From: Bin87 sp034423575
GTDB taxonomy: Bacteria > Chloroflexota > Dehalococcoidia > Lucifugimonadales > UBA3495
Direction of reading: 5' to 3'
Assembly: GCA_034423575.1 (NCBI GenBank)
Contig: DAOUIF010000001.1
Coordinates: 1 to 64,000, forward strand
Length of the DNA stretch: 64,000 bases
In this document: positions 35,340 to 44,465 of the stretch, one piece after another
Layout of the letters: every line of letters begins with the position of its first letter
Numbering within the stretch: the stretch's first letter is position 1
The notes under the pieces: generated by a model
What the model was told of the DNA's origin: nothing
The model's database searches: none
What the model saw: only the letters and a program-made list of their open reading frames with translations
Made by a program: the position numbers and the translations under genes

Positions 35340-35839
35340 CAACCCACCTGTGCCTGGGCGGCAACCTGGGCGACCGTATGGCGGCGCTGACGGAAGCATT
35401 GCAATTGCTCGACGCCACACCGGGGATGGTACGAATCGCTTGTTCGTCGGTGTACGAGACGGAACCCTGGGCGGTTGCGAACCAACCGAACTTCCTCAAC
35501 CTGGTCGTCGCCTACGAGACTACCCTGGAGCCGGCGGACTTGCTCGCGGCGTGCAAGTCAGTTGAAGCAACTGTCGGCCGCATTCCGTCTTTCCGGTGGG
35601 GACCGCGACTGATCGACGTTGACATCCTGCTCTACGGCGACCAGGTGGTAGACACGACTGAGCCGGACCTGCAGATACCGCATCCCCGCATGACCCAGCG
35701 GGCATTTGTGCTGGTTCCGCTGGCGGAGGTTGCGCCGGGGACAAGGGTGCCGCCGCGGGGCGACACCGTGCGGCGGCTGCTGGATGAAGTGGACGGCAAG
35801 GATGGCGTAGCGCGGTGGGCGTCGCTGCCTGACCACTAG
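35324..35839 (+). CDS. folK: HPPK, hydroxymethyldihydropterin pyrophosphokinase
   Basis: 171 aa. THLCLGGNLGDRMAALTEAL, the pterin-binding region SSVYETEPW..NQPNFLNLV, and the catalytic FRWGPRLIDVDILLYGD with HPRMTQRAFVLVPLAE are canonical. Supplies the substrate of FolP, with which it is coupled. Its 3' end overlaps the converging MNT-HEPN gene by 4 bp. Confidence 0.95.
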   Translation: MAESVTTHLCLGGNLGDRMAALTEALQLLDATPGMVRIACSSVYETEPWAVANQPNFLNLVVAYETTLEPADLLAACKSVEATVGRIPSFRWGPRLIDVDILLYGDQVVDTTEPDLQIPHPRMTQRAFVLVPLAEVAPGTRVPPRGDTVRRLLDEVDGKDGVARWASLPDH

Positions 35840-36657
35840 GGGTCGCTGACGCTGCGCAACCGCTCCGCGACAGCGCGCTGAAAACCGCAAACCGTTTCCA
35901 ACAACCCCTGACGGTCCTGGATAGGCTGCGGTTTCGGATCATACTTGCTTCCGCCGGGGTACGCGCTGATCCATGCCAGGTGATCCGGCAGGTCGATGCC
36001 CAGGACGCGGCCCGCAGCCTGTTCGGTGGCCCTGACTTCCGCCACCAGTTTGCTCAGGTCATGGGTAGTCGAATACCTGCCGCCCAACGCTGCCGTCAGG
36101 GCTTTCAAAGCATGTTCCAGGGTTTGTTGAACATTGTAGCCAATTACGCGGTCGCCACGGCCATTGACGACAGCCAACTCCGTCATAGCGCAGTGCTCTT
36201 CGGCGTCATATAGCCGGAGCGCAACTTCTTCTCGCCGGGCCTCATCGTCATAGTGCAGCCTCTGGTGTGTCATCCTGTTTCCATTCAGTGTTATGCCGTA
36301 CTCAGCGACCCGTGAAGCCAAGCGGTTGATGCTGGGCAATTCGTCATCAAATTTCCGGGCGGTGTATTGGACCACGTCCACGTGCAGCAGATGCCCGTAA
36401 ATCCGACGGACGGTTGCGGACGCAACGTCGTGGGCGGCCCGTTCCCGCTCCGGGTTTTTGGGATTGTCGCCCACGATCAGAAGCAGGTCGATATCGGAGT
36501 CCGCCCGGTAGTCGCCCCGGGCCCGGCTCCCGAACAGTATCACCGCTTCCGGCTCCAGGGCCTCATGGACGGCCTGCGCCACCGCCAGGGCGCGGGAGTC
36601 GAATACTTGATGGTTCACGCGGTCCACGCGCGCCCTTCCGCCGTCCGCGTTCGTCAT
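35836..36657 (-). CDS. Fused MNT nucleotidyltransferase-HEPN protein
   Basis: 273 aa from ATG 36657. Residues near 40-60 hold the minimal nucleotidyltransferase motif GSRARGDYRADSDIDLLL (GS...DxD). The C-terminal half is helical, with an R-x4-H element (RYSTTHDLSKL), the HEPN RNase signature. In two-gene MNT/HEPN toxin-antitoxin systems the MNT enzyme adenylylates the HEPN toxin; here both are one chain. May be a self-controlled toxin or a nucleotide-modifying enzyme. Confidence 0.8.
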   Translation of the reverse strand: MTNADGGRARVDRVNHQVFDSRALAVAQAVHEALEPEAVILFGSRARGDYRADSDIDLLLIVGDNPKNPERERAAHDVASATVRRIYGHLLHVDVVQYTARKFDDELPSINRLASRVAEYGITLNGNRMTHQRLHYDDEARREEVALRLYDAEEHCAMTELAVVNGRGDRVIGYNVQQTLEHALKALTAALGGRYSTTHDLSKLVAEVRATEQAAGRVLGIDLPDHLAWISAYPGGSKYDPKPQPIQDRQGLLETVCGFQRAVAERLRSVSDP

Positions 36658-36754
36658 GATTGTCTGGTCGGAGTGGCCTGCTGCTCCTATCCATTGTAGT
36701 CCGAACACCCGCTGGATATGCCAAGTTACCGCGCGCTGAGCCCACTAAAGCGCA

Positions 36755-36787
36755 CGGCCGCCGCAGGGCGATACCGTGCGGCGGCCG
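36755..36787 (-). terminator. Hairpin terminator after LRR gene
   Basis: An 11-bp perfect stem, CGGCCGCCGCA (36755-36765) and TGCGGCGGCCG (36777-36787), just downstream of the LRR stop on the minus strand. Confidence 0.65.
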
Positions 36788-36808
36788 ATTACGTTGTGTG
36801 CCAGGGCG

Positions 36809-38647
36809 CTACTGGCTGCAGAACTCCAAACCGAGATCGTCGAAGTCGTTGTCCTCGACTCCCCGAAGTCCCAGCGGAATACATCCCGTCAGCTGGTTGC
36901 CGGCAAGACCGATTACTGCCAAGTTTGAGAGATTGCCCAACTCCGGCGGAATTTGCCCACTTAATTGATTGTTGTCGAGGATCAACCTTTCCAGGTTAGC
37001 CAGATTCCCGAGTTGAGGCGGTATCTGCCCGCTTAGTTGATTGCTGTTGAGCCATAAGCGCTTCAGTGCCGCCAGGTTGCCCAACCAGGCAGGAACGGGC
37101 CCGGTCAGATCATTCCGGTCAAGCCCCAAATATTCCAAACTGGTCAAGTTACGCAGTTCGGAAGGTATCTCGCCGCGCAAGGCGTTCCCGCCAAGGTACA
37201 GCAGTAGCAAATCGGTCAAGTTTCCCAACTCCGGGGGTATTGTTCCGGTGAGCTGATTGTTGTTAAGTTGCAGCGACTCCAAATTGGTCAGATTGCCCAG
37301 GCCGGACGGTATCTCCCCAACAAGTTGATTGTTGCGAAGTATCAGCCGTTCCAAGTTGGTCAGGTTACCCAACCAAACGGGAACGGGGCCGGACAGCTGG
37401 TTATCGTAGAGATACAGCACTTCCAAGTTGGTCAGGGCACCCAATTCCGGCGGTATATCGCCGCCCAGTCGGTTTCTGTCCAGGTGTAGGTAGGTCAACT
37501 CGGAAAGGTTACCGAGGGAGGACGGTATTGTTCCTTCTAACTGGTTATTGCCCAACTGTAACACTTCCAGGTTGTTCAAGTCCCCCAGCCAGACAGGGAC
37601 AGGGCCGCTCAACTCGTTCCCCCAGACGTAGACCTCAGTCAGATTAGCGAGACGCGCCAACTCTGCCGGGATCGGTCCGGTCAACTGATTGCCGCCCAAG
37701 GCTAGTGTTTCCAAGTTAGTCAGATTGCCCAACCACGTGGGTATTGGTCCGGTCAGTTGGTTCCTAGTCAAGCTCAGGTTGGTTAACTTGGAGAGTTTCT
37801 CCAACTCTGTGGGTATCTCCCCCGACAGCTGGTTATCGCTGAGAGTTAACCATTCTAGGTTGGTGAGATTGCCCAGCCAGGGAGGAACGGGGCCGGTTAG
37901 CTCGATGCCCCAGAGGGACAAATGCGTCAGATTAGCGAGGTTCCTCAATTCTGTTGGTATTGGCCCTTTCAAGCCGTTGCCGCCGAGACCTAACTTTTCC
38001 AAGTTATTCAGCTTGCCCAGCCATGCGGGGATGAGTCCGGTCAGTTGGTTGTCCCAAAGGCCCAACTCTTTCAAATTAGAGAGGTGTGCCAACTCATCCG
38101 GTATAGATCCGGTGAGCTGGTTCTCTTCAAGGCGCAACACTTCCAAGGTGTCTAAGCTACCCAACTTCGAAGGGACTGGCCCGGTCAGCCCATTGTTGGC
38201 CAGATTGAGTTCGGTAACCCGGCCGCTGGCGTCGGTCGTTACGCCGTGCCATGTATCCAGAGGTTTATCGGTTAGCCAGTTCGCGTTGTCGGTCCAATTA
38301 GCGCCGCCCGTGGCGTTGTAGAGGGCGATCAAGGCGTTCCTAGCTGTTGTTTCTTGGGTGAGTGTCGCCGCCTGGGTAGGTGTGGGGACGGGTGTGGCCG
38401 CCTGGGTAGGTGCAGGGACGGGCGTCGCCGCTTGGGTAGGTGCAGGGACGGGCGTCGCCGCTTGGGTAGGTGCAGGGACGGGTGTCGCCGCTTGGGTAGG
38501 CGCAGGGACGGGTGTGGCCGCTTGGGTAGGTGTAGGGACGGGTGTCGCAACGACTACTGGCGTTGCCGTCGGCGTAGTGCAGGCGGATACAGCCGCAAAC
38601 ATCGCCGCTGCCAACGCCAGGATGGCGAATAACTTGGTTGTCTTCAT
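36809..38647 (-). CDS. Plant-type leucine-rich repeat lipoprotein
   Basis: 612 aa. Signal with lipobox AVSAC (Cys23), then a Thr/Pro spacer with six copies of PTQAATPVPA, then a cap (ALIALYNATGGANWTDNANW) and about 18 full 24-residue repeats plus one partial, of the form LxxLxLxxNxLxGxIPxxLGxLxN. This is the plant-specific LRR subtype of receptor kinases, found in some bacteria as surface proteins. ATG 38647 has AAGGAG 9 nt upstream. Repeats with PxWLG and PxEL endings alternate in the first half, suggesting expansion by 48-residue doublets. Probably a surface binding protein, displayed by the spacer. Confidence 0.93.
   Translation of the reverse strand: MKTTKLFAILALAAAMFAAVSACTTPTATPVVVATPVPTPTQAATPVPAPTQAATPVPAPTQAATPVPAPTQAATPVPAPTQAATPVPTPTQAATLTQETTARNALIALYNATGGANWTDNANWLTDKPLDTWHGVTTDASGRVTELNLANNGLTGPVPSKLGSLDTLEVLRLEENQLTGSIPDELAHLSNLKELGLWDNQLTGLIPAWLGKLNNLEKLGLGGNGLKGPIPTELRNLANLTHLSLWGIELTGPVPPWLGNLTNLEWLTLSDNQLSGEIPTELEKLSKLTNLSLTRNQLTGPIPTWLGNLTNLETLALGGNQLTGPIPAELARLANLTEVYVWGNELSGPVPVWLGDLNNLEVLQLGNNQLEGTIPSSLGNLSELTYLHLDRNRLGGDIPPELGALTNLEVLYLYDNQLSGPVPVWLGNLTNLERLILRNNQLVGEIPSGLGNLTNLESLQLNNNQLTGTIPPELGNLTDLLLLYLGGNALRGEIPSELRNLTSLEYLGLDRNDLTGPVPAWLGNLAALKRLWLNSNQLSGQIPPQLGNLANLERLILDNNQLSGQIPPELGNLSNLAVIGLAGNQLTGCIPLGLRGVEDNDFDDLGLEFCSQ
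38371..38550. repeat. 30-bp coding minisatellite, six copies
   Basis: Six tandem 30-bp units containing TGGGTAGGT encode the PTQAATPVPA repeats of the LRR lipoprotein. Near-identity of units suggests recent expansion and likely length variation between strains. Confidence 0.85.
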
Positions 38648-38811
38648 TGCATCGATCTCCTTGCGACAAACGTCAGCAATGCCGCGGGAATAAGGATGCT
38701 TTGTGACAATTTTCGCCGGTGAGGGTATGCGGAGGTCGGGGCGGCCTTGGAAACTGAACGGACGTGCGACTTCGTCATTGGGAACCTCCCTTGCGGACAG
38801 GAGTAAGGCTA

Positions 38812-38938
38812 CTTGGCAGAGTCGCCGGGTTCCCCATAGGCGTATGCCCCGCAAGAGAGGCATAGGGCCTCATCCCGTTATGGGCTGCGCCATAGATACG
38901 AAAATGTAACGGGGCCGGTTCCCCGCTACTCTGCCAAG
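38812..38938 (-). ncRNA. Candidate structured leader RNA (riboswitch-like) upstream of LRR gene
   Basis: On the minus strand an 11-bp closing helix forms from CTTGGCAGAGT (38928-38938) and ACTCTGCCAAG (38812-38822). Inside are two further perfect stems: CCCGTTA with TAACGGG enclosing a TATGG/CCATA hairpin, and TATGCC with GGCATA. GGGGAACC occurs twice, near each end of the closed domain. This closed multistem fold, 165 nt before the start codon, resembles a riboswitch. Parts recall the c-di-AMP (ydaO) class, but its CAGCTAACC core is absent. It could be a new class or chance; covariation is needed. Confidence 0.4.
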
Positions 38939-39049
38939 AAGCACTGCATCAGTGCGAACACGCCGAATCAAATTCAGCGCTGGCATCATCCTAAACCGGC
39001 CGGCATCGTCCCGACCATAGCCGATAGTCTATGTTGGAATGGCGCTGCG

Positions 39050-39444
39050 CTACCGGTCGGTGCGGTAGAGGTAGCGGATGTCCCACAGGCCGTACAGCGT
39101 GGCGGTGGTGTTGCCGAAGACGTTGCGGACCGCGGTTATCCGCTCTGGCTGCACCGTGAAGATGAGCGGCAGGTTCTCCGCAACGATCTCCTGGGCGCGG
39201 TGGTAGAGGGCCACGCGCCGGTCATAATCCAATTCCTGGCTGGCCCTGACGTACTGGTCGTCGATTTCAGCTTCCCAAGCCGTGGCCGGCTGCGCCTGTC
39301 TGGGATGCCACAGGTGGAAGTTCTCACTGCTATGCCACAAAATGATGCCATCGTGCGGCTCCCTGCTTTCGGTGAAGCCGATGACTATCGCCTCCCGCTT
39401 ATGAATCGATCCCGCAGTTTCGAGTTCCCAAATGTGCGGCGCCC
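39050..39444 (-). pseudogene. C-terminal remnant of ABC transporter substrate-binding protein (family 5)
   Basis: About 130 codons with no start and a TAA just upstream, ending ...LWDIRYLYRTDR. It matches the C-terminal end of oligopeptide/nickel-type binding proteins: AIVIGFTESREPHDG, ILWHSSENFHLWHP, ELDYDRRVALYHRAQEIVAE and LPLIFTVQPERITAVRN. A full gene would be about 600 codons, so the N-terminal three quarters are lost. No permease or ATPase genes adjoin it. Confidence 0.75.
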
Positions 39445-39487
39445 ATTATAATCAGGGGGTCAACCCGCTACCCAGGAGGCAGCCACC

Positions 39488-41119
39488 ATGTCCATCACCC
39501 AACTCACCCGCAGCGCCGTGTACGGTCAGAATGGCATGGTTTGCTCCAACTCACCCCTGGCTGCGGCCGCAGGCCTGCGGGTCCTGCAGGAGGGAGGGAA
39601 CGCGTTCGATGCGGCGCTGGCGGTCGCGGCGGTGGAATGCGTCACCCTGGTGCCGGTGTGCGGTCTGGGCGGCGACTCTTTCATCCTCGCTTATGACGCC
39701 AAGAGTGGTCAGGTAACCAACATCAACAGCAGCGGGGTCGCCGCCTCGGGCGCCGAAGCAGAGTACTATCGGAGCCAGGGGCTCGCGCTAATGCCCATAC
39801 AGGGGCCGCACTCGATTTCCGTGCCCGGCGAAGCCGCGGCGTGGGAAACCGTGCATCGAGATTTCTGCACCATGCCCTTTGCAGACCTTCTGTCGTTCGC
39901 CATCCGATACGCCGAGGGTGGATTCCCCGTGTCGCCGCGCATCGCCCGGTCTTTCGCCGGCAACGCGGAGCTGCTGGGGCGTTTCGCGGCCACTGCGGCC
40001 ATCTACCTGTCCAACGGCGGGCGTCCGCCTCGAGTCGGCGAGGTGCTGGTCAACAGCGATCTGGCGAACACGATCCGCGCGGTGGCCGAGGGCGGCGCCG
40101 ACGCCTTCTACCGCAGCGAAATCTCCACCAGGATGGTCGAGGGTCTCAACAATGGGGGGGCGCTGTTCACCGAGGCCGACTTCGCCGGACACTACGCCGA
40201 CGTGGGCGGCGCCATCAGCACGACATATCGAGGTCACACCGTTTACCAGACCCGGCCGCCGTCGCAGGGATTCATGCTGCTGGAGATGCTGAACATCGTC
40301 AGCGGGCACGATCTGTCGTCGATGACGCCGAACTCAGCGGACTCGATACACCTGCTGGTTGAAGCGAAGAAGATTGCCTATTCAGACCGCAACCGCCTTG
40401 CCGGGGATCCGAACTTCGTGGACTGGCCCCTGGATGGCCTGCTGTCAACCGAGTACGCGGACATGCGCCGCGACCAGATCCATCCCTTCCAGGCCGGCGG
40501 TGAGGTCCGACCACTGACGCCCGTGGACGGCCGGGGCGACACCACCTACTTCTGCGTGGCAGATGGAGAGGGTAACGCGGTGAGCTGGATTCACAGCCTG
40601 TCCAACGGGTTCGGTTCCGGGGTGGTCGCGCCGGGTACGGGCGTCCTGTTCAACAACCGGGCCGGGCGCGGATTCAGCCTCGAACCCGGCCATCCCAACG
40701 TCATCGCGCCGGGCAAGCGCACCATGCATACGCTGAACTGCTACCTGACCACCCTGGGCGGCGAGGTTGCCATCGTTGGCGGTACGCCCGGCGGCGACGT
40801 CCAGCCGCAGGTTGGGGTCCAGATGTTGACCAAATTGATTGACGGCGGGCTGCAACCCCAGGACGCCGTGGAATCGCCGCGCTGGCACAGCTTCCCGGGC
40901 ACTGACCCGGCAACCATCAACCGCGCCGGCGAACTGCGGGTGGAGATAGGGATGCCTGACGACACGATCCGAGACCTGAGCCGGATGGGACACAACGTGG
41001 TGCAGAACCCGCTGGGTTCCTACCACGGCGTGGTGCAGCTCATCGTGCGGGACGGACGCCGCGGGGTATTGGCCGGCGCATCGGATCCCCGGGGGGACGG
41101 GCAGGCCGTGGCCTACTAG
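39488..41119 (+). CDS. ggt: Gamma-glutamyltransferase family protein
   Basis: 543 aa Ntn-hydrolase. The self-processing site is GRGDTTYFCVADGEGN, whose second Thr becomes the N-terminal nucleophile. Other blocks: GMVCSNSPLAAAAGLRVLQ, GGNAFDAALAVA and GGTPGGDVQPQVGVQML. AGGAGG precedes ATG 39488. No signal peptide is seen, unusual for a periplasmic glutathione-degrading GGT, so it may act on gamma-glutamyl intermediates in catabolism. Confidence 0.9.
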   Translation: MSITQLTRSAVYGQNGMVCSNSPLAAAAGLRVLQEGGNAFDAALAVAAVECVTLVPVCGLGGDSFILAYDAKSGQVTNINSSGVAASGAEAEYYRSQGLALMPIQGPHSISVPGEAAAWETVHRDFCTMPFADLLSFAIRYAEGGFPVSPRIARSFAGNAELLGRFAATAAIYLSNGGRPPRVGEVLVNSDLANTIRAVAEGGADAFYRSEISTRMVEGLNNGGALFTEADFAGHYADVGGAISTTYRGHTVYQTRPPSQGFMLLEMLNIVSGHDLSSMTPNSADSIHLLVEAKKIAYSDRNRLAGDPNFVDWPLDGLLSTEYADMRRDQIHPFQAGGEVRPLTPVDGRGDTTYFCVADGEGNAVSWIHSLSNGFGSGVVAPGTGVLFNNRAGRGFSLEPGHPNVIAPGKRTMHTLNCYLTTLGGEVAIVGGTPGGDVQPQVGVQMLTKLIDGGLQPQDAVESPRWHSFPGTDPATINRAGELRVEIGMPDDTIRDLSRMGHNVVQNPLGSYHGVVQLIVRDGRRGVLAGASDPRGDGQAVAY

Positions 41120-41649
41120 GCGTGCGCGAAGTAGTAAATCGCCGGTAGGCCACGGTAGCGTTCGTCGAAGTCCATGCCGTATCCGACCACGAAATGGTTG
41201 GGAATGGTGAACCCGACGTAGTCGTACTGGACCTCAACCTCCCGACGTTCGGGTTTGTCCAGCAGGGTGCAGTAGCGCAGCGAAGCCGGGGAGAGGCTGC
41301 TGATGTAGTCTTTCACCGCCACGCACGTATAACCGGTGTCCGCGATGTCGTCCACGAGGAGCACGTGACGGCCGGCTATGTGCCGAGTTTCCAACGTCCC
41401 GGCGACCCGTACGTTACCCGAGGACTGGGTGCCGCTGCCGTAACTGCTGGCCCGGATGAACTCCAGGCGATGGACTTCAGCCTTCAACGCCCGCAGTAGG
41501 TCCGCGGTAAAGATCGCCGCACCCTTGAGGACGCTGACGATGACCACGCCGGTTGTCGCGTAGTCGCGGTCGATTTCTCGGGCCAGCGTGGCAACGCCGG
41601 CCCGCAGCTCGTTTTCGGAGATTAGCAGGGTCAGACCGTCACGCATCAT
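41116..41649 (-). CDS. hpt: Hypoxanthine phosphoribosyltransferase
   Basis: 177 aa type I phosphoribosyltransferase for purine salvage. The PRPP motif is VLLVDDIADTGYT; VSVLKGAAIFTADLLRAL and YVGFTIPNHFVVGYGMDFDE are typical of bacterial Hpt. The two converging genes hpt and ggt overlap by 4 bp. It lies 29 bp downstream of gyrB on the same strand. Confidence 0.94.
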   Translation of the reverse strand: MMRDGLTLLISENELRAGVATLAREIDRDYATTGVVIVSVLKGAAIFTADLLRALKAEVHRLEFIRASSYGSGTQSSGNVRVAGTLETRHIAGRHVLLVDDIADTGYTCVAVKDYISSLSPASLRYCTLLDKPERREVEVQYDYVGFTIPNHFVVGYGMDFDERYRGLPAIYYFAHA

Positions 41650-41678
41650 AGCGGGATTGACCCTACAACAAGAGCGGG

Positions 41679-43670
41679 CTACACGTCCAGATTCTGAACT
41701 TCCGTGGCGTGGCTTTGGATGAAGCTCTTGCGCGGGCCGACCTGCTCGCCCATGAGCATCGCGAACACGCCGTCGGTGTCCGAGATGCTGTCAACGTCGT
41801 CGATGTCGTTGATGGTGACCTTGAGCATCTTGCGCGCCGTCGGATCCATGGTGGTCTCCCAGAGTTGGTCGGCGTTCATCTCGCCGAGACCCTTGTACCG
41901 TTGGATCGAGGGCTCGGACCGGGCCGTGGACATGCGCTTGATCAGCGCGTCCTTTTCGTCCTCTGAGTAGGCGTAGGCGATATTCCGTCCTCGCTGCACC
42001 CGATACAGGGGCGGCTGCGCGATGTAGAGGAACCCGCCCTCGATCAGCTCGCGCATCCGGCGGTAGAAGTAGGTGAGGATCAGGGTCCGGATGTGTGACC
42101 CGTCAACGTCTGCGTCGGTCATGATGATGATGTGGTGGTAGCGGAGCTTGGAGATGTCGAACGCCTCGCCTTCGCCGGTGCCCACCGCGGAGATGATGGC
42201 CCTGATTTCCTCGTGGCTCAGGATGCGCTCCACCTTGTCGAGGAAGCGTTCCACGTTGAGGATCTTTCCCTTGAGCGGCAGGATCGCTTGGAACTGCCGG
42301 TCCCGCCCCATCTTGGCCGACCCGCCGGCAGATTCGCCCTCCACTATGTAGAGCTCGGACTTGGCCGGGTCGCGCTCCGCGCAGTCGGCCAGTTTCCCGG
42401 GCAGGGAGGTGCCGTCCAGGGCGTTCTTGCGGAGCACTAGGTCACGGGCACGTCGCGCCGCCTCGCGGGCCGCGTGGTTGGTCTGGACCTTCTCGATGAC
42501 GCCCTTGGCCGCCGTAGGGTTTTCCTCGAGGAAGCGGGTGAGGCCCTCGGACGTTGCGGCTTCAACACGGCTGCGTATTTCGGGGTTGCTGAGCTTGTTC
42601 TTGGTTTGGCCCTCGAACTGAGGGTCGCCCAGCTTCACACTGACCACGGCCACCAGTCCGCCGCGGGTGTCCTCACCGCTGAAGGAATCCTTGGGGTCCT
42701 TGAGGAAGTTCTGCTTGCGGGCGTAGTCGTTGAGCACCCGGGTCAGCGCGGAGCGAAAGCCGGCCAGGTGCGTCCCGCCCTCGGGGGTCAGGATGCAGTT
42801 GGCGAAGGTACGTTCGTCGGCGGCGAGGTTGTCGTGGCCGTCGGTGTGGTGGTACTGGAAGGCTACCTCCACGTCGGCGTCCTCGGCGATGCGCTGGTAG
42901 TAGAACGGGTCAGGCATAACCACGTTGCGTTTGCGGTTGATGTTTCGCACCATGCTGGCCACACCGGTATCGAAGAAGAAGCAACGCTCGATGTCCCCGT
43001 TGCGCTCCGCGGAATGGAACTCGCTGACCAGGCAAATCTCCAGACCCTTATTGAGATAAGCGGTTTGACGGAGTTGGGCGACCAGACGGCCGAAGTCGTA
43101 GGTGATCTCTGGAAAAATCTCGGAGTCGGCGTAGTAAGTGACCGTCGTACCTTGCTTCCGGACCCGCTGGTGCTGCTGGAGGTCAGTGGTAGGGATGCCC
43201 TTGGCGTAGTCTTGCGTGTAACGCACTCCGCCGCGGCACACTTCGGCGTGGAGTTTGGAGGCCAGGGCGTTCACCACCGAGGCTCCCACACCATGGAGAC
43301 CACCGGACACCTTGTAGGCGGCGCCGTCGAATTTGCCCCCGGCGTGCAGGGTAGTCATGACCGTTTCCAGCCCGGACACACCGGTATCCGGATGAACGTC
43401 AACGGGGATGCCGCGCCCGTTATCGGAAACGCTGACCGCGCCATCCGCGCCAATGCGGACGTCTATGCGGTCGCAGTGGCCCGCTAGTGCCTCGTCCACT
43501 GCATTGTCAAGCAACTCTTTGATGAGATGATGAAGACCATCCACTCCGGTGCTGCCGATGTACATTCCCGGGCGGACGCGGACCGCTTCCAATCCTTTCA
43601 ATACTTGAATATTGTCCGACGTATATTCGGAGGAGTCTTCTGCTGCAGGTAATACTACTTGTTGAGTCAT
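41679..43670 (-). CDS. gyrB: DNA gyrase subunit B
   Basis: 663 aa. ATP-binding GHKL domain (LLDNAVDEALAGHCD, SDNGRGIP, GGLHGVGASVVNAL), transducer lysine region (QTKNKLSNPE) and TOPRIM domain (EGESAGGSAKMGRDR, MTDADVDGSHIRTL), ending with RYKGLGEMNADQLWETTMDP. The sequence around KMGRDRQFQAILPLKGKILN favours GyrB over ParE. No gyrA or dnaA is beside it. Start ATG 43670; GGAG about 10 nt upstream. Confidence 0.94.
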   Translation of the reverse strand: MTQQVVLPAAEDSSEYTSDNIQVLKGLEAVRVRPGMYIGSTGVDGLHHLIKELLDNAVDEALAGHCDRIDVRIGADGAVSVSDNGRGIPVDVHPDTGVSGLETVMTTLHAGGKFDGAAYKVSGGLHGVGASVVNALASKLHAEVCRGGVRYTQDYAKGIPTTDLQQHQRVRKQGTTVTYYADSEIFPEITYDFGRLVAQLRQTAYLNKGLEICLVSEFHSAERNGDIERCFFFDTGVASMVRNINRKRNVVMPDPFYYQRIAEDADVEVAFQYHHTDGHDNLAADERTFANCILTPEGGTHLAGFRSALTRVLNDYARKQNFLKDPKDSFSGEDTRGGLVAVVSVKLGDPQFEGQTKNKLSNPEIRSRVEAATSEGLTRFLEENPTAAKGVIEKVQTNHAAREAARRARDLVLRKNALDGTSLPGKLADCAERDPAKSELYIVEGESAGGSAKMGRDRQFQAILPLKGKILNVERFLDKVERILSHEEIRAIISAVGTGEGEAFDISKLRYHHIIIMTDADVDGSHIRTLILTYFYRRMRELIEGGFLYIAQPPLYRVQRGRNIAYAYSEDEKDALIKRMSTARSEPSIQRYKGLGEMNADQLWETTMDPTARKMLKVTINDIDDVDSISDTDGVFAMLMGEQVGPRKSFIQSHATEVQNLDV

Positions 43671-43883
43671 GCTGATTGGTTTCTCCGGTCCCGAGCCGCT
43701 GTCAGTGCGAATATGTCGAGGCCATTACTGTAACGCATTACAACAATATCCAATATGCACACCCTTAGCATTATACCAAATCTGCCGCTCTCTTGCCATC
43801 GCACCGATGTCACCAATTCGCGGATTTTAGGAAATTGGATAAATATCCGGTCGCATACGTGGCGCGTTTGGTGCGGCTAGGGT

Positions 43884-44342
43884 CTAATCAGAGCTGGCTG
43901 TGCCCGGCCCCTCTCGTGCGGGCGCGTGGTACCACTGGCCCGACAAAAGACTCTCGATTGCCAGGCGCATGGGTTCGAACAGTGGCAGGGGAGGATCGCG
44001 AAGGGGGAACCAGCCGAATCCCTCGAACGAGCCGTCACTGGCCTGGGGGACCGGATCCTGTTCGCCAATATCTCCCATGAACTCCACGTCAACATAGTGA
44101 CGGTCATAAGCAACAATGTTGCTCAGGCAAAGTACGCGAAGCTCGCCCACTTCAATTCCCAACTCCTCAAAAGCCTCCCTGCGGGCACAGGCCTCAAGGG
44201 TTTCGCCGAACTCCAGGTGTCCGCCCGCCGAACCCCACGTCGCTTCGCCGTGGGCTCCCCGCCGCTGCGCCAGGAAGACCTTCCCTTCCCTTACGAAAAC
44301 CACGCCCACACCCACCAGCGGCCTGTCTGCCTGCGTACTCAC
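43884..44342 (-). CDS. Nudix hydrolase
   Basis: 152 aa from GTG 44342. The Nudix box is complete: GGHLEFGETLEACARREAFEELGIEV, read as GX5EX7REUXEEXGU. VGVVFVREGKVFLAQRRGAHG precedes it. Resembles MutT/NudG-like pyrophosphatases that hydrolyse nucleoside diphosphate derivatives. The frame is open upstream but overlaps the opposite gene, so the GTG start is taken. Confidence 0.88.
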   Translation of the reverse strand: MSTQADRPLVGVGVVFVREGKVFLAQRRGAHGEATWGSAGGHLEFGETLEACARREAFEELGIEVGELRVLCLSNIVAYDRHYVDVEFMGDIGEQDPVPQASDGSFEGFGWFPLRDPPLPLFEPMRLAIESLLSGQWYHAPAREGPGTASSD

Positions 44343-44465
44343 GCCCGCAGTATAGCAGTTGATCGGGGACACCCTGAGTACCTGACCTGGGTTGGGTTTG
44401 GTTGTCGACCGGGAAGGGCGGGTGCTAGACTGCCCCATCCCGGCCGTTCCTGTGAGTTTGCCCTG

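Noticed and set aside
38371..38550. Possible CRISPR or regulatory array at the start of the LRR gene
   Set aside because: It is an in-frame coding repeat of ten residues within the lipoprotein stalk.
42474..43487. Long plus-strand frame inside gyrB
   Set aside because: It is the shadow of the gyrB reading frame.
43671..43883. Possible oriC beside gyrB
   Set aside because: A/T-rich, but no DnaA box cluster or dnaA/dnaN genes are seen.
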